This document shows positions 1 through 13,055 of a DNA stretch of 64,000 nt, piece after piece. The translations under genes and the position numbers were made by a program. The stretch comes from Rhabdophis nuchalis (taxonomy: Eukaryota > Chordata > Lepidosauria > Squamata > Natricidae), in assembly GCA_039707465.1 (NCBI GenBank), contig CM077648.1:24304119-24368118 (forward strand), in the 5' to 3' direction. The notes under the pieces are model-generated. The model saw only the letters and a program-made list of their open reading frames with translations. It was not told the origin of the DNA and did not search any database. Position 1 is the stretch's first letter, and the number at the start of each line of letters is the position of its first letter.

Positions 1-262
1 CTGTCTGTCCTTTTTTCTATGTCAGTATCCTTCCCAGCATGGTCGACTTCCTGTCCGCCCTATGGGGCCATCCCTCTCTTCCTTTTGCAATGATCTTCCC
101 AGCATGGCCAACTTATTGTCCATTCTCTGCAACCACCTCCCTTTTCCTTTTGAGGACATCGAGTACCGCACAAACAACAAGTGTCAGGAAATTTTCGTGT
201 CAAAATGTGTCAAGTACCAAATTTGACGAATTTTGAAGCAGTTGAGTACCAAGGTACCACTG
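1..262. mobile_element. DNA transposon (MITE) fragment, cut by window edge
   Basis: The right end reads gagtaccaaggtaccactg, typical of the squamate MITE whose end is CAGTGGTACCTTGGTACTC. Internally, two diverged copies of a CCCAGCATGG-containing unit occur. The left end is outside the window. Confidence 0.5.
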
Positions 263-1931
263 CATTTGATAGTTTTTCATGACATTCCGATTAGCAAGCT
301 AATTAATTGTTGGCAGAAGGTGTGGCAATAATTTATAGCATGCATTCCAAAGCAAATTGTGCAAGTTGTTGAATATTTATACCCATCTATACAAACATAG
401 TCATATACCAGTGGAAACCTGGTGAAAACCTACAGTGGAAAACCTTTACACTCACTTGAATCTTTTGTCATTCTGTACTGTGTACAAAAGAAAAAGCCAG
501 ACAATATAAAGAGGATAAATGGGTTCTAGTATACTGAAACACCAAATTATATTATATCATTTCTTCCTTAAGATTGCATTTCATGGTCAAACTGGAAGCC
601 AGAACAATTGTTCCCACTGAGTTCTATATGTCTATTTATCTATTTATTTAAAACACATGGGTGAGGGAGAGGAAAAGGATACACACATGTTCAGTTCTTG
701 AGAGTACGTGCGTGATGAGCCATTAGACATCAAGTGCAAGAGGCTTATATTAACATCATTTCACTTCCACTCAAACACAGAGCTGCAAGTCATCAACTTT
801 CCTGTAAGCAAGCACTGACAGATTAAGGAACATCTTGACATGTATGAACTAGGCCCAAGTGGTTCTAAAAATAACCAAGGGGAAAAGTGTAAAAGAAAAG
901 CGTGCAACAGATCTAGATGGCTGGCCAAATCCTGTTATGTTATTGTGTTCCACCGCCAATTTTCCGGTCTCAACAAGGGATGTTTAGAGTTTTTCTTGGC
1001 TAAACCAAGCAGATAAATAGCATATTTTAGATGAGTGGGTAGTTGGAATAATTCATGAAGCCAAGAATTCTTATTCTGCTAGAAATACCCTATTCTGCAA
1101 AGTTGGCATATTTCAGAAATAAATGAAACTATGTGTTGGTGGTTCAAACTATTAGCTTTAAAAAATGGGATAATTTTCACTATATGAATGTCTCATGAAT
1201 TTCATATTCAGATTTATTTACTTATCTGTTTTCTACACCACATTTCTACTCCAGCAGGTTTTTAAAGTACAAAAACAGAACATTAAAAAGTTAATATAAC
1301 CTCAATCCCAAAGAAAGAGATCAGTTTTCGCAGATTTCTCTTTCAAATACAACTCTCCTCCTACAAGCCGGAAAGATTAATCAGACAGCAGAAGTATCTT
1401 CAAAGAACACTTTCCTACAGCTCTTAACTGGACTATTTCATAATTGCAATTCTATCTTTAAGAACTCAGGTCCTAAACTACGTAAGGCTTCAAGGTTAAT
1501 ATCGACTCCTTAAATTGACCTTTAATAACTTAGGAACCAGTACAGATATTGCAGGATAATCCTGTAACATTTTCAACAATAGCCCCTAGTAGTACAGTGC
1601 AGCAATCAGGATGAAATGCAAAGAAAACCTGGATAACCACTGCCAAATGAATCCTGCTAAAGAAAGGAAATAGATGATACATTAGTTATCGTTGTACATA
1701 GTTGCTCTTTACCATAGTCACCACTCTTGAATCCACTGATTCACAAGGAATACTACCAAACCGTGAGAGTGTTCTTCAAAGAGGATGATAATCCCAAAAT
1801 AGACTGGACATCAATCTCTTCTAATTTCAGAAACTCCTCCCTCATCATATATTCAGGAAACAGGATCCTGCTTCTCTGGAAATGGATAATGAAGCATAAT
1901 AGAACCGAGTGTCATCAGCAATCTTCTATGC
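263..1931. other. AT-rich non-coding sequence, nothing recognised
   Basis: No coding similarity, RNA gene or clear transposon seen by eye in this stretch. Confidence 0.4.
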
Positions 1932-2457
1932 CAGGGGTCTCCAATCCCCAGCCATGGCCCACTATCAGGCTGTGAGCTGTCTGGAATCGAGCTGCAGAAA
2001 TGGCGGATGAGGCATGCGCCCGCACATCACCACTTGCACGGATTCATCTACACCCCCACCCAGTGATGGCTAACCTTTTTTGGCTCGCGTGCCAAAAGCG
2101 GGGGGAGAGCAGGGGGGATCGTGCATAGGTGTGCCACACCCATAATGCTATGTGCGCAACCCCTACTTTTGGCGTGCTTCTTTTGCCCTCTGGAGGCTCC
2201 AGAGGCTTTCTCTCCCCCCCCCCCACCTCCAGAGGCTTCTGGAGCTTCTCTGAAGCTTCCAGAGGGCGAAAAACAACCTCAAAAGAAGGCCTAAATCAGC
2301 TGGCCAGCACACACATGCACACTGGAGCTGACAGGGCAACGCCTTGCGTGCCCTAAGAAATGATTCCGCGTGCCGCCTGTGGCACCCGTGCCATAGGTTC
2401 GCCATCACTGCCCCCACCCATGCCAGTCTGCAAAGTCAGAAAGGTTGGGGAACTCTG
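1932..2457. mobile_element. hAT-like element with a second MITE nested inside
   Basis: Ends caggggtctccaatcc and ggttggggaactctg are inverted repeats. Flanks ttctatgc (1924-1931) and tcctatgc (2458-2465) are an 8-bp target duplication with one mismatch, the hAT signature. The interior is split by the element at 2061-2410. Confidence 0.65.
2061..2410. mobile_element. hAT MITE, 'gtgatggctaacc' family
   Basis: Ends cagtgatggctaacc and ggttcgccatcactg are inverted. A perfect 8-bp duplication cccccacc flanks it (2053-2060 and 2411-2418). Same family as 12715, 30208, 36907 and 56721. No transposase; non-autonomous. Confidence 0.8.
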
Positions 2458-2471
2458 TCCTATGCTGATGA

Positions 2472-2661
2472 CTGGTGTGAAATTCAAATGTTTTACTACT
2501 GGTTCTGTGGGCATGGCTTGGTGGACGAAGGATACTGCAAACCCTCCATTCCTCCACACTCTGGGGCCAGCCAGAGGTGGTATTTGCCAGTTCTCCATAC
2601 TACTCAAAATTTCTGCTACCAGTTCGCCAGGACCTGTCAGAGCCTGCTGAATTTCACCCCT
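2472..2661. mobile_element. hAT MITE, 'ggtgggattcaa' family
   Basis: Ends ctggtgtgaaattc and gaatttcacccct are inverted. Flanked by gctgatga on both sides (2464-2471 and 2662-2669). The interior carries the TTCTGTGGGCATGGCTTGG core seen in other copies of the family. Confidence 0.75.
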
Positions 2662-2669
2662 GCTGATGA

Positions 2670-3752
2670 CACCCCATTCCAAAACTCAGGTTGATTTCCC
2701 TCAGTGAGTTCATGTGGATGTAGGAGAGCTTAGAGCTTAGGCCCAACAGGAAGTACTGTAAAACTGTGGCCCAAGTCCTCTCAAACTCAGCAATTAAGCT
2801 GTGTACCTGACCTGATCCTATTGCCTAATCGAAGAACAATTCTTTAAGATGAGGTATTACATGGATTTAAAACATTGATTTAAAGAGCTGTAACCTCTTA
2901 TTCACTTAAAAAAGTCTTTTAAATATACATCTTCAGAGAAGCTTTTAATTAATTAAAAATCAATTTTTATTTATGAGAATAGAAGGATGGATTCTAAGCT
3001 AAATAAATCTTAATATTTTTGTTTTTAATTTGTTTATTGCACTTTAATAATTGTACCAAAATATAATAACAAATAAAAGTGGAATCCTCCAATTTATTAT
3101 ATCAAAGGAGTAGGAAAAAGAGAGAGAATACAGAAGTCTTAGGCTGTCCAGGACTGGTCCATTTAGCAGGAGAACTAATAAACCAGGCTTGTATCTTTTC
3201 CCCCACATTTCTTTATCAGAAAGAAGCACTATTTTGGCATCTGAAAAACTTAACAAAACCAGTTCTCCCCTCTCTTTTCTAGATCGTTTCTCTAAACAAA
3301 GGATTTAGCCAGGCATAGCCAGCCTCAAATCTACATGAATCCATCTGTCTTGGCTGAACTTCTAGGGCAGCCTTATGTCAATCATTCATTGTTGAACCCA
3401 CCAGGAGAATGTCTTCCCAAGGCTTCAAAGATCCTGATTGCTCATTTTAAATTTCCCTCCTAGAAACTGTTCCCACCCCCTTAGGAAACTGGTGTGGTGC
3501 TTTGTCTTGAGTAAAGACTTAGCCAAATAGATCCCCCTGTAACTATCCTCTATAAATTAATGATCCTGAAAAAAGACTGATAACTGTGCTTAGTTACAGC
3601 TATCTCTAAAAGGTAGTATGGCAAACTTGTTTTTATTCAAAGAAACGAATATACCAAATTTAAGATTTTAAAAAAATTGTTTCATAAAGGCTGGATTTAA
3701 ATTCCTCCATCATATAGTGAGTCTTACTAGTTTATATAAATAGAAAGATGAG
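2670..3752. other. AT-rich non-coding sequence, nothing recognised
   Basis: No gene, RNA or transposon similarity was seen. Confidence 0.4.
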
Positions 3753-4083
3753 GCAAAGGTAAAGGTTCCCCTCACATATATGTGCTAGTCGTTCCCGAAT
3801 CTAGGGGGCGATGTTCATCTCTGTTTCAAAGCAGAAAAGCCAGCACTGTCCAAAGAGTCTCCGTGGTCATGTGGCTGGCTAAACGCCAAAGGCACACGGA
3901 GCGCTGTTACCTACTCACCAAAGGGGGTCCCTATTTTTATACTTTCATTTTTACATGCTTTCGAACTGCTAGATTGGCAGAAGCTGGGACAAGTAATGGG
4001 AGCTCACTCTGTTACACAGCGCTTGGGATTCAAGCTGCCGACCTTTCTGATCAACAGGCTCAGTGGCTAAGACCGTGTCCTTA
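3753..4083 (-). mobile_element. tRNA-derived SINE (Sauria-SINE-like)
   Basis: Read on the minus strand it starts with an A-box-like TAGCCACTGAGCC region and a B-box-like GCTTGAATCC, derived from a tRNA promoter. It ends in the (ACCTTT)-type tail (aaaggtaaagg on the plus strand). A second copy lies at 62641. Confidence 0.75.
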
Positions 4084-5190
4084 TCCTAAATTTTCATTTT
4101 TTTATTCCAAGTTCCAGCCATTGGAATTTGCATCACTAAAAACAAACCTAACGCACGCTAAAGAATGTAAATTTTCCTCCTCCTCCTTCAACATGATCAA
4201 GTTATCTTGAAGCTTTTATTTTACAGGGGTTAGATCAGGGTGGAAATTTTTACAATAATTATTCTGCCTCTCAGTTGCTTTTCTAATGCATTCTAATCAG
4301 ACAGGACAGCACTTTCAATCACTAAAAAAGATCTTTCACTTGCTGCAAAATCCAGATACGTAGAATTTAAGTTGTCTAAATTCTCTAAATCAGATGTATT
4401 GGTTATAAGAACAGCCAATCTCTTAAACAAAGAAGCCAGGATACACTTTAAATACCATCTCCTTAAAAGATAGGAGTTCTGTGAAAAATGTGATACTCCA
4501 GCATGAATGCCCAAGAGTAATGAATATACAAACAAGCAAACACACGTACATACATTTTATCCTGTTTCACCTTAAAAGACATTTATGTTGCAACTGTGCC
4601 CTCAGACAGGTGCTGCTCACACCTGAGTGGCCACCTGTTTACTCTGTATTCAGCTGTACAGCAGCTGGTCACGTACACATAGACAAAGAACCTTTATTCA
4701 CGTTGCCACCGGAATATCAGCTAGCAGCAACGAAATATTTTAATTTTACTAGAAGAGATACGAATCAGCACTTTCAGATGATCCTGATCAAACTAAGCAA
4801 CCATATACCTAGATTCAGCAGCAGGCAATGTGGGTCCTTGAAGTTACTAAGCTAAATAAAGTTTTTAGATAGAAATTGTAAACAGTTTAACATTAAGATT
4901 TGGGATAGGATTTTACTAAGGTTCCTGGCAGGGTAAGAAAAATTTAAACGTTTGTAAATTACATGAAGTTCTATTAAAAACCCTATTTTTAATATAATTA
5001 ATCTCCCCCCTGCATCTAGATCAATATTAAAGGAGCTCACTTCTGCTTTCTATTAATACATGAGTCATCTTATCAAGTTTGACCCAAAGTTAAACAACCT
5101 TCCTAAACAATTCAATACTCACCACTTCTGCTATCAGTGAAAATCACCTTAGTGATGTAACCTGAATGTATAGTACAGGCAGTTCTCATT
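4084..5190. other. AT-rich non-coding sequence, nothing recognised
   Basis: No gene, RNA or transposon similarity was seen. Confidence 0.4.
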
Positions 5191-5385
5191 TACAATACAA
5201 TACAATACAATAGCAGAGTTGGAAGGGACCTTGTAGGTCTTCTAGTCCAACCCCCTGCGTGGGCAGGAACCTTATACCATTTCAGGCAAATGGCTATCTA
5301 AGATCTTCTTAAAGACTTCCAGGGTTGGGGCATTCACAACTTCTGGAGGCAAGCTGTTCCAGAGGTTAATTGTTCTAACTGTCAG
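5191..5385 (-). mobile_element. CR1 LINE 3' end
   Basis: The plus strand begins with (ATACA)n and agcagagttggaaggga, the reverse complement of the CR1 tail 'tcccttccaactctgct' + (TATTG)n. The GTTGGACTAGAAGACC-type core is present in reverse. 5'-truncated, non-functional. Confidence 0.85.
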
Positions 5386-5629
5386 TATTCAACTCAGTAG
5401 TTAAGTGAAGTGATCTCTAGGTGAAACCATGACTGCGTTTACAATCTTACTTCAGCTTTTCTTTGCTTTCCAAACTTTTGAAGGTTGTAAATACAAGGAT
5501 TGGTCATTAAGTTACTTTTTGACACTGACAAACAAGGAGTGGGGGAAGAGAAGGCAAGGAACGCTACTGTCAAATCTTTGCCCTGACTACAGTTTCCATA
5601 TAGAAAAATAATCTACTAATAGCCTAAGG

Positions 5630-5740
5630 CAGGGGTCTCCAACCTTTGCAACTTTAAGTCTGAAGGACTTCAGCTCCCAGACTTAAATTCTGGGAGCTGA
5701 AGTCCTTCAGACTTAAAGTTGCAAAGGTTGGAGACCCCTG
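5630..5740. mobile_element. Palindromic hAT MITE with perfect 8-bp TSD
   Basis: A 111-bp element whose two halves (caggggtctccaacctttgc and its reverse complement) fold almost completely. Flanks are identical: gcctaagg at 5622-5629 and 5741-5748. Relatives at 14261, 16158 and 47931. Confidence 0.85.
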
Positions 5741-5748
5741 GCCTAAGG

Positions 5749-6690
5749 CACCTTGATATTTTTTTTTCCTTCAAGCAACCTCCCTGACTCTTTAGAAACC
5801 ACACTTGAGTTTTTAAAGTAATTTGAGAAAAGTCACTGGGATTTATATTGGGTGAAGCGTGCTCAAAATCCTTGTGTAAGCCTTAGCTTTTCAGTCTTGG
5901 TTCATATTTGTAATCTCAGTACTAAATTCCCTTGCTTGCCTACTTATTATGCCACTTAGTACTTAAATTTTACTATTCCCCATCATAAAAAGGTGTGCCT
6001 GAATTTATTTGAAAACTACAGAAAACAGATCCTGTTATTTAAGATTGCTCCGTTTTCTTTAATCTTCTGTTCTCTAACATGACCCATTCCACATTCCAAT
6101 ATATAAGAGGTAATAATAGCAATTTCCTAATTATGATAAATCATTTCTTTTCTGATTCTAAGTATCTTTTCTCCCTTCCTTTCTTGAGAAAACATTGTAT
6201 TCTTGAACCAGGCTGTCCCCTTTTCCCTACTGTTTCTTATTCACTCCTAGCTAGTGTGGCTCTTGGTGTACCATAACTTGACTCTATGGAAATTTATCTA
6301 TGGCAGAAGTCTATTTCCCAGTTAAATCCCACAGGCTCATGTTGTGATTCCACAGTTATCCTCAGCAGCTCAAGCCTCAATTTTGCTGCAAAGATCAAAG
6401 TCTTTGGTAATAAAGTTGTGCTCCAAGCATTTTGCCCGTGGATTTTTTATTATCCTTCAGTTCTCCTGCATGCTTTCCAAAATTCATGAGACAGCATCTA
6501 CAGTATTGCTGTCTTTACAACTGCTATCATTACTCCCTTCTATAATACAGCCCTCTTTTAATTTGTTTAACATTTTTATGTGTCATTTCCTACCTTCTAT
6601 TGTCCCTATAACAGTGTGTGTGTGGGGGGGGGGGAGGCTTTGTGTGTGTGTGTACATTTATTATCATTGTCATCATCATCATCATCCCAA
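5749..6690. other. Non-coding sequence with a GT/GGGG simple tract
   Basis: Mostly AT-rich and unrecognised. A G-run plus (GT)n and (CAT)n lies at about 6615-6690. Confidence 0.4.
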
Positions 6691-6694
6691 ATAC

Positions 6695-6802
6695 AATACA
6701 ATACAATAGCAGAGTTGGAAGGAACCTTGTAGGTCTTCTAGTCCAACCCCCTGTGTGGGCAGGAACCTTATACCATTTCAGACAAATGGCTATCTATCCT
6801 CT
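6695..6802 (-). mobile_element. CR1 LINE 3' end fragment
   Basis: Same sequence as the tail of the copy at 5191 (tacaatacaatagcagag, then the ggtcttctagtccaacc core), shorter. Non-functional. Confidence 0.8.
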
Positions 6803-6879
6803 CAAGTGAAGCTCCATTCATAGTCTACCATGTTTGTCACATGTGGATTAATAGGTAGATGTTTTTTGATTTCCTAGTT

Positions 6880-7014
6880 CAGGGCTGTCAAATTCGTGGC
6901 CCGCAGACCGGATGCATCACACGCTGGCCATGCTCATGCCTGGTTTAGTGAAGGGGGGGAAAGTCCCGATACATCACGTAACGCCACCGTGACGATGCGA
7001 ATTTGACACTCCTG
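6880..7014. mobile_element. hAT MITE, 'gggctgtcaaa' family
   Basis: Ends cagggctgtcaaattcg and cgaatttgacactcctg are inverted. A perfect duplication tcctagtt flanks it (6872-6879, 7015-7022). Relatives at 40835 and 43609. Confidence 0.85.
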
Positions 7015-7022
7015 TCCTAGTT

Positions 7023-7267
7023 TAACTGGACTTCCTAATTTAACTTCCTAGCAAACTGACTAGCACAAAGTCAGCCACATCTCAGTTATCCATGTCCAAG
7101 GAAGGACTAGAACCTATATTTCTCTACTCCTATTTCAGTGTTTTAATCATTACATTATCTACACACAGAGAGAGCAAACATTAATCAGACCATATTACAG
7201 ACAACACATCATTTCTAAAAAGATCACCGCTACGTAAATACACACACATACACATATGTACACATTT

Positions 7268-7310
<43 letters not shown>

Positions 7311-7895
7311 GGATGGATTCATTGACCAACTGCAGTGAAGTTGATTGACATTCATGTACCCAACAAGTGCTGAGAGTGATAGATTCATCTGTAAACCAGG
7401 CTCCCAAACTCTATTCCAAAGTGAAATACTGAGTTGATAATAAGGCTGGCTAATTGAGCAGCATGTGGAAAACATGCTGCCTGACATGCATTTAAATAAT
7501 CCTTAGAATTTATTCTATAGTAGATTTTCATTTGAGATGAGTTTTTTAGACAAACAGTACATTATAATTGCCTGATATAACATATCAACAGTTTCTCCTG
7601 TTTCCCATTATTTCTTACCCACAGTAATTTATTACCAGAAATGCTGAATCCACACACTTCTCCTTCCAATATATATATATCTATATCAAAAAAAACCAGC
7701 AACAACCCAGGTGGGGGTGGAGTAGGGATTACTATTCAACAACTTTTTCTTTGAGTATTCTTTCCCCTTAAAAACTGACTTGGTTTCCCTTTCAATGCAT
7801 CTGGAATATGATTCATATCCCATTTGGAATAACTTCTTTTACTGAAGGAATCTAAACAAAGACAACCTCAGTATATTTATAAAAATGCCTAGATT
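7023..7895. other. AT-rich sequence with (CA)n
   Basis: No gene seen. The only distinct feature is the dinucleotide tract annotated below and a short (AT)n near 7669. Confidence 0.4.
7270..7309. repeat. (CA)n microsatellite
   Basis: About 20 uninterrupted AC/CA units. Confidence 0.95.
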
Positions 7896-8277
7896 CAGGG
7901 CTGGGCTGCTGGAGATTCACAGCGGTTTGGGAGAATCTCTAGCTAAGATTCTGTGGAGTTCGGAGAACCCCCAAATCCCACTCCTGGCTGATCCCACCCC
8001 TCCCAAGAGTCCCCATGCCACTCAGTTTGGATACAGGTAACTGCAGGGCACGTGTGGAGGCATGGGGAAGGCGAATAAGGGGCCTATTTCCAGCCTCCAG
8101 AGGGCCTCGGGAGCCTGGAGAGGCCGTCTTCATCCTCCTGGAGGCTCGAGGAAAGCCTCCGGAACCCCGGGAGGGCAAAAACACCCGCCTCACCATGGTT
8201 CAGGAAGCAACTAGGCCACGCCACCCAGCAACCAGCTAGAGAGAACCTCTTGCTAAAATTTTTGAAGCCCACCCCTG
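7896..8277. mobile_element. hAT-like MITE
   Basis: Ends cagggctgggctgctgg and gaagcccacccctg are roughly inverted. Flanks cctagatt and tctagctt match at 6 of 8 positions, so it is older. The interior is GC-rich with inverted TCCGGAGG-type segments. Confidence 0.55.
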
Positions 8278-8479
8278 TCTAGCTTGTATTTCTCCTGAGA
8301 CAGCAATGATACCTAACGCTTTTCTTTTTTTTAAAAAAAAAACCCAAACCCAATTAAATATTGTTGTGCACTTTTCAATGAGACATTTGTGAGATGCAGT
8401 CAGATTGGTCAATGTTACTTTTACAACACGGCAAGCAGTTAAATGGCTATGTAAAACCTGGGAATGGGTAAAGAGAACT

Positions 8480-8899
8480 TAAATGCCCCATACATCCCTT
8501 TGTCCGGTCCGCTCCCACAGAGCGGGCCTTCTCCGGGTGCCGTCAGCTGGGCAATGCCGGCTGGCGACACCCAGGGGAAGAGCCTTCTGGAACGACCTGC
8601 CCCCCGACCTTCGCACTACCTCGGACCTCCGCCTCTTCCGCCAATGTCTTAAGACGTACTTATTCCAACAAGCCGGCCTAGGATAGCCCCCCGTTTCTGA
8701 CTTTTTAAATATAAATTATAATTTGGTAAGGTTTTAATAATGGGTTTTAGCACGGGTTAATTAATTTAATATATTTTAATTGATGTATATTGTATTTTAT
8801 GGTTTTATATAATGCCTGTGCGCCGCCCTGGGTCCTAACAAGGAGAAGGGCAGGGTATAAATTTGATAAAATAAATAAAAAAAATAAAAAATAAAATAA
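8480..8899 (+). mobile_element. L2-type LINE 3' end
   Basis: Encodes the degraded reverse-transcriptase tail (R..SHR.GLLRVPSA, ATPRG, WNDLPP, TDLR.FR.CLKT.LF) followed by the 3' UTR hallmark cgccctgggtcc...gggtataaat and an A-rich tail. 5'-truncated. Confidence 0.8.
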
Positions 8900-9273
8900 C
8901 TGAATGGGAAGAGCAATTCAATATGCTTCCCACATACCTGGTTATGGATTTTTACAGCCTTAAAATAAATTAATCAGAAGCCCATGGATTTCAAGGACAG
9001 GAAAATATTTCCCATAATGTTTCAGAGCAGAAGTTAACAAGCCTGCTGGGATCTTTTTAGCCCCTGCAGAGCTACAGCTTCAGGATTATTAAATGGCTGT
9101 CATATCTGAAGTATGGCGGAACATAACTCAATAAACAAGAGAAAACATATGATACAGAAGGGGGAGCATCAGATTACCCTGCACAATTTCAGGACAGGTG
9201 TTTGCATGACACAGAAACAAAACAGCAATGTGGAGAAAATATAAAATAAAAACAAGAAAATACTAATAAGCAT
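8900..9273. other. AT-rich non-coding sequence, nothing recognised
   Basis: No gene or repeat family recognised. Confidence 0.35.
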
Positions 9274-9535
9274 CAGGGGTGGGATTCTACCAGTTCAGCC
9301 CAGTTTGGGCATACCGGTAGCTCCGAAGATCAGCTGAGAGTGAACTGGTTTGCTCCAACCTTCAGGTGGGTTATACTCACCTATATTTCCTTGTTTTTTA
9401 GCCCAGCTGATAGGTGCGGTAGAGTGGAATGCCGCATCTCAGCTGTATTCTTGTGAACTGTGCATGTGCACACAGCACGTTTCAGGCATGTGCACGAAGT
9501 GAACTGGTTGTTGAACCAGTAGGATCACACCCCTG
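9274..9535. mobile_element. hAT MITE, 'ggtgggattc' family
   Basis: Ends caggggtgggattctacc and ggatcacacccctg are inverted. A perfect duplication ataagcat flanks it (9266-9273 and 9536-9543). Confidence 0.85.
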
Positions 9536-9543
9536 ATAAGCAT

Positions 9544-12500
9544 GCATACATTCATTTCAAAGCGGTATACAGTTCATTAGGGGTTTTTTTTAAATTAAAA
9601 AAGGGTAACACCCATGTTTACAAATACTAGAAACCAGATTGCTGAAAGGATAAATGAGGATCTAAAATCAGGATACTTCAGAAAGTCTTATATGCTGCAC
9701 TGGTAGCGACAAAGAATATAATGGGCTGGAAATATGGCCAACTTTGGCCCTATTACTAAGTGCATCTAGTACTTGGCCGTATGCTTGCAAGCCCATTTGT
9801 GACATCAAAGGTATTGATGATGACCCTTATGCATCATTATCCCTCTGAATTTCATTGGTTCAACTGCTCTAAAATCACACAATGGAGTCATGGTTTCTTG
9901 AGCAGGGTAAGTACTGTAAGATCAAAAACACCATAAGAAAATGAAGATGATCCTCTGTCAAATTTAGCATCAGTTAAAATGCTATTTTTTTTCTTTCAAT
10001 GGTTTCCATATACTTACTTCCCTATGTCACCTGACATATGTTGAATAATCGTAGAGCCTTTTATTGAAAATGGAGAATGCAAACTCTTTAAAACTGTCCA
10101 CTAAATGAATTATCTGGATTTTAATAAAAGCTGAAAATTGTTTCCACATTTATATTGGAATCTCCTTCTCATTGCAGATTTTTAAATGATAACTCTTCAA
10201 AACCTCTGTGGATTACATTCTCTGAACAAGCAATCTTAAATTATTTAAAAGAGACAGAGAAAGAAAGGTTTATTATTTACAATCAAAAGGGCTGAGATAC
10301 CTAAAAAGTCCAAGTTATATTTATTGGACTAGGACTTATTGATTCTATGCAGCAGATTTTCCCTACCTGATGTTCTCCAAATCAATTCCAGATGATTTCA
10401 GATAATAATAGCTGCAAATGCTATTTGTCTGTAGGACAATAGGTTGTAGATGATTGATATATAAAACTGTCAAACCTACAGCATTTTAAAATTTATGTGT
10501 ATTTTCACCATCGCATGAAATACTTTAACTGAAGAATAACTATGTCTCCTAAGCAGCAACCAACTTTAATAGGATACTAGATAGCCTGTGACCCATTGGA
10601 TTATTGTTTCAGACATATACCTCTAAAACTGAACAACATAGACTATGGTTAGGCAAAAAAAATCATCGAGTGGGAACAATTTCCAACTTCTTGTTGGCTT
10701 CCCCATTGAATTTTCTTGTAGAAGCTAGCAGCATTGGAAACCCTTCCTTTCTTCCTTTTCCGGTCCTTTCCTTCCTTTCCTTCCTCCCTCATTTCAGAGA
10801 TATTTACCAGCTCCTAATATGCAAATAATTAAAACTTCCCAATAAGTGGACTTCTGTATAGCTTCGTTAGCACAGAGCTCTACTGCACAACCAGAACATA
10901 TGCTTTAATCCAGTGGAGGACAGCAGTTGTCCTACACACTACAACTGTACTGCAACATTTTTACTGTGTCTACCCTTATAAATGTATTGAATCCTGGAAA
11001 CATAGTAATTGGCTAATAAAGATGTTAGAGTGTCCAGAATTCCTAAGACAAAACTATGGTACCTTACATTTGTAAAGCTGCTCCCAAGTCACATGATTTA
11101 AGCCACACTGAGCTGTTTAGGCGAATATGTCAAGTGATGTGGGCATCAGAAACATTCATGAGGGTAACAAGTATGACATGATGAATGAGTGCCATGATAT
11201 CACAATACAAACTTTGCAATTTATATACTTGCATTTGACATATAAGGATGCAACTGTGAAAGATCAGGGCCTGCACCCTGGCATTATCTGTACGTGTTAA
11301 CATTTTTCTGTCATTGTCACTAGCTTTCGATTCAAATTTGCATTTGATTCAAATCTTTCTGCAGAATCAAAGTTATTTCAACATTCAAGCCCAAAAAGAT
11401 GTCATGGATCTAATCACATGGATTTATCATATACACAATATATACCATATAGTTGAGTGAGAATAAATGAATAAATGAAGAAGAAAATATATCTCGAAAA
11501 GATCCTATCAACTAAGTTTTCTCCTATTACACTAGCCATCCTAAAGCTGATTTTGCCTCGTTGGCAAACATTTAACCAGCTTCTTATAGTTCAGTGTTGC
11601 AACATCAAGTTCAGGGTTTAGTATTGAAAAAAATGTGGAATCCTGGAGAACTAGTTGCTTAACCTAGTCTTAAGTAGCAGCTTAGAATTCTTGATGTTGC
11701 TTTGAAAAAATGGTGCAGAATATATTGATTTAAATCAGCTAATATTCTAATGCAGAGTACTCATTTTTCCTAGCTACAACATGTTTTCCATGGAGCAAAT
11801 AATTTCTGAGAATTATTCAACTAGGAAGATTGTGCAGGAAAACAATTCGAATTATTTTACACTGAGAGCCAGTATAATCACAGATTTTATACATGAAATC
11901 TAGTTGCATCCTTTCCCTAATCTAGTACTGTACATGGTTTTCTTCTATAAGCACGTTATGGAGGATTCTACATTTGGCATTTTAATCCCATGTGTATACA
12001 GTTGCACAACTGACACTATGAGATAAATATTTTTCATTTGAATGTACAATCCAACTAATATAAATTATTAGCATGGCAAAGCTTTAAAAAACAATGAAAT
12101 CTGTCTTGAATGGTAACTGTGATGCCTGGTCTACTGCCTAAAAAAAACTGCTTATAGGAACAGAATATGGTAAGTCATATATACTGTGGCAATAGCTGTG
12201 ACTAGGGTTCACAGGGAATGATACATTTGCTCTACCTGTTTGCTATGCTAAAAAGATTACCATAAATAGAATTTGTCTGATTCTAATCATATCCATTTCA
12301 TAAAAATAAAGGAAGCAAGATCTTTTTAATGAAATTGTTATCATTACGATTGAAAAGAAGGGAACCTACTATAAGTCCTCTTCAGTTATTGTAGTTTATG
12401 CATTTAATAACTGTTTATTAGAGGACATTTTCTACCTGATTAAAGTATTATCACAGTAGCATTCTAATGCTTTCTCCCTGTCCACCTCTCTAATTGAAGA

Positions 12501-12714
12501 CTTCATCACTGTTGAAATTGCTTTTGTCTGTACTACTTTAAATTACAGATACATTGGTCACTGCTCCTTCATAAGAAAAATTCTGCAGGTGGGAAACCAT
12601 CATGCCGGGAGATCAAGGCCAGAATTATTCATCTAGCTTTCTAGTTTTCCTGATCCACAGCAAGTGGGAAAGGAATTATAGTCTTACTAATTGTTACTCT
12701 AGAATAGTGATGGT
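9544..12714. other. 3.2 kb AT-rich sequence without recognised features
   Basis: No coding frame with any family resemblance and no clear transposon. A short TTCC-rich tract lies near 10745-10790. Could hold ancient repeats too diverged to see by eye. Confidence 0.4.
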
Positions 12715-13007
12715 GAACCTTTTTCTTATGGTGTGCCAAAATCGCATGCTCTCTATTGTGTGTGCGCATCCACTATTGCGTGCGAGCATGTGCCCACTCA
12801 ATCTCCCTGCCCACCTGCGCATGCACACGTGCAGTGGTGGGTTTCAAATTTTTTAGAACCTACTCTGTAGGTGTGGCCTATTTTGTGGGCGTGGCTTGGC
12901 AGTCATGTGACAGGGTGGGAGTGGCCACCTTTTAAAATGTGGTGAAACTCATTTAACAACGCTCTTGCTTAGCAACCAAAATTTTGGACTCAATTTTGAT
13001 GATAAAT

Positions 13008-13055
<48 letters not shown>

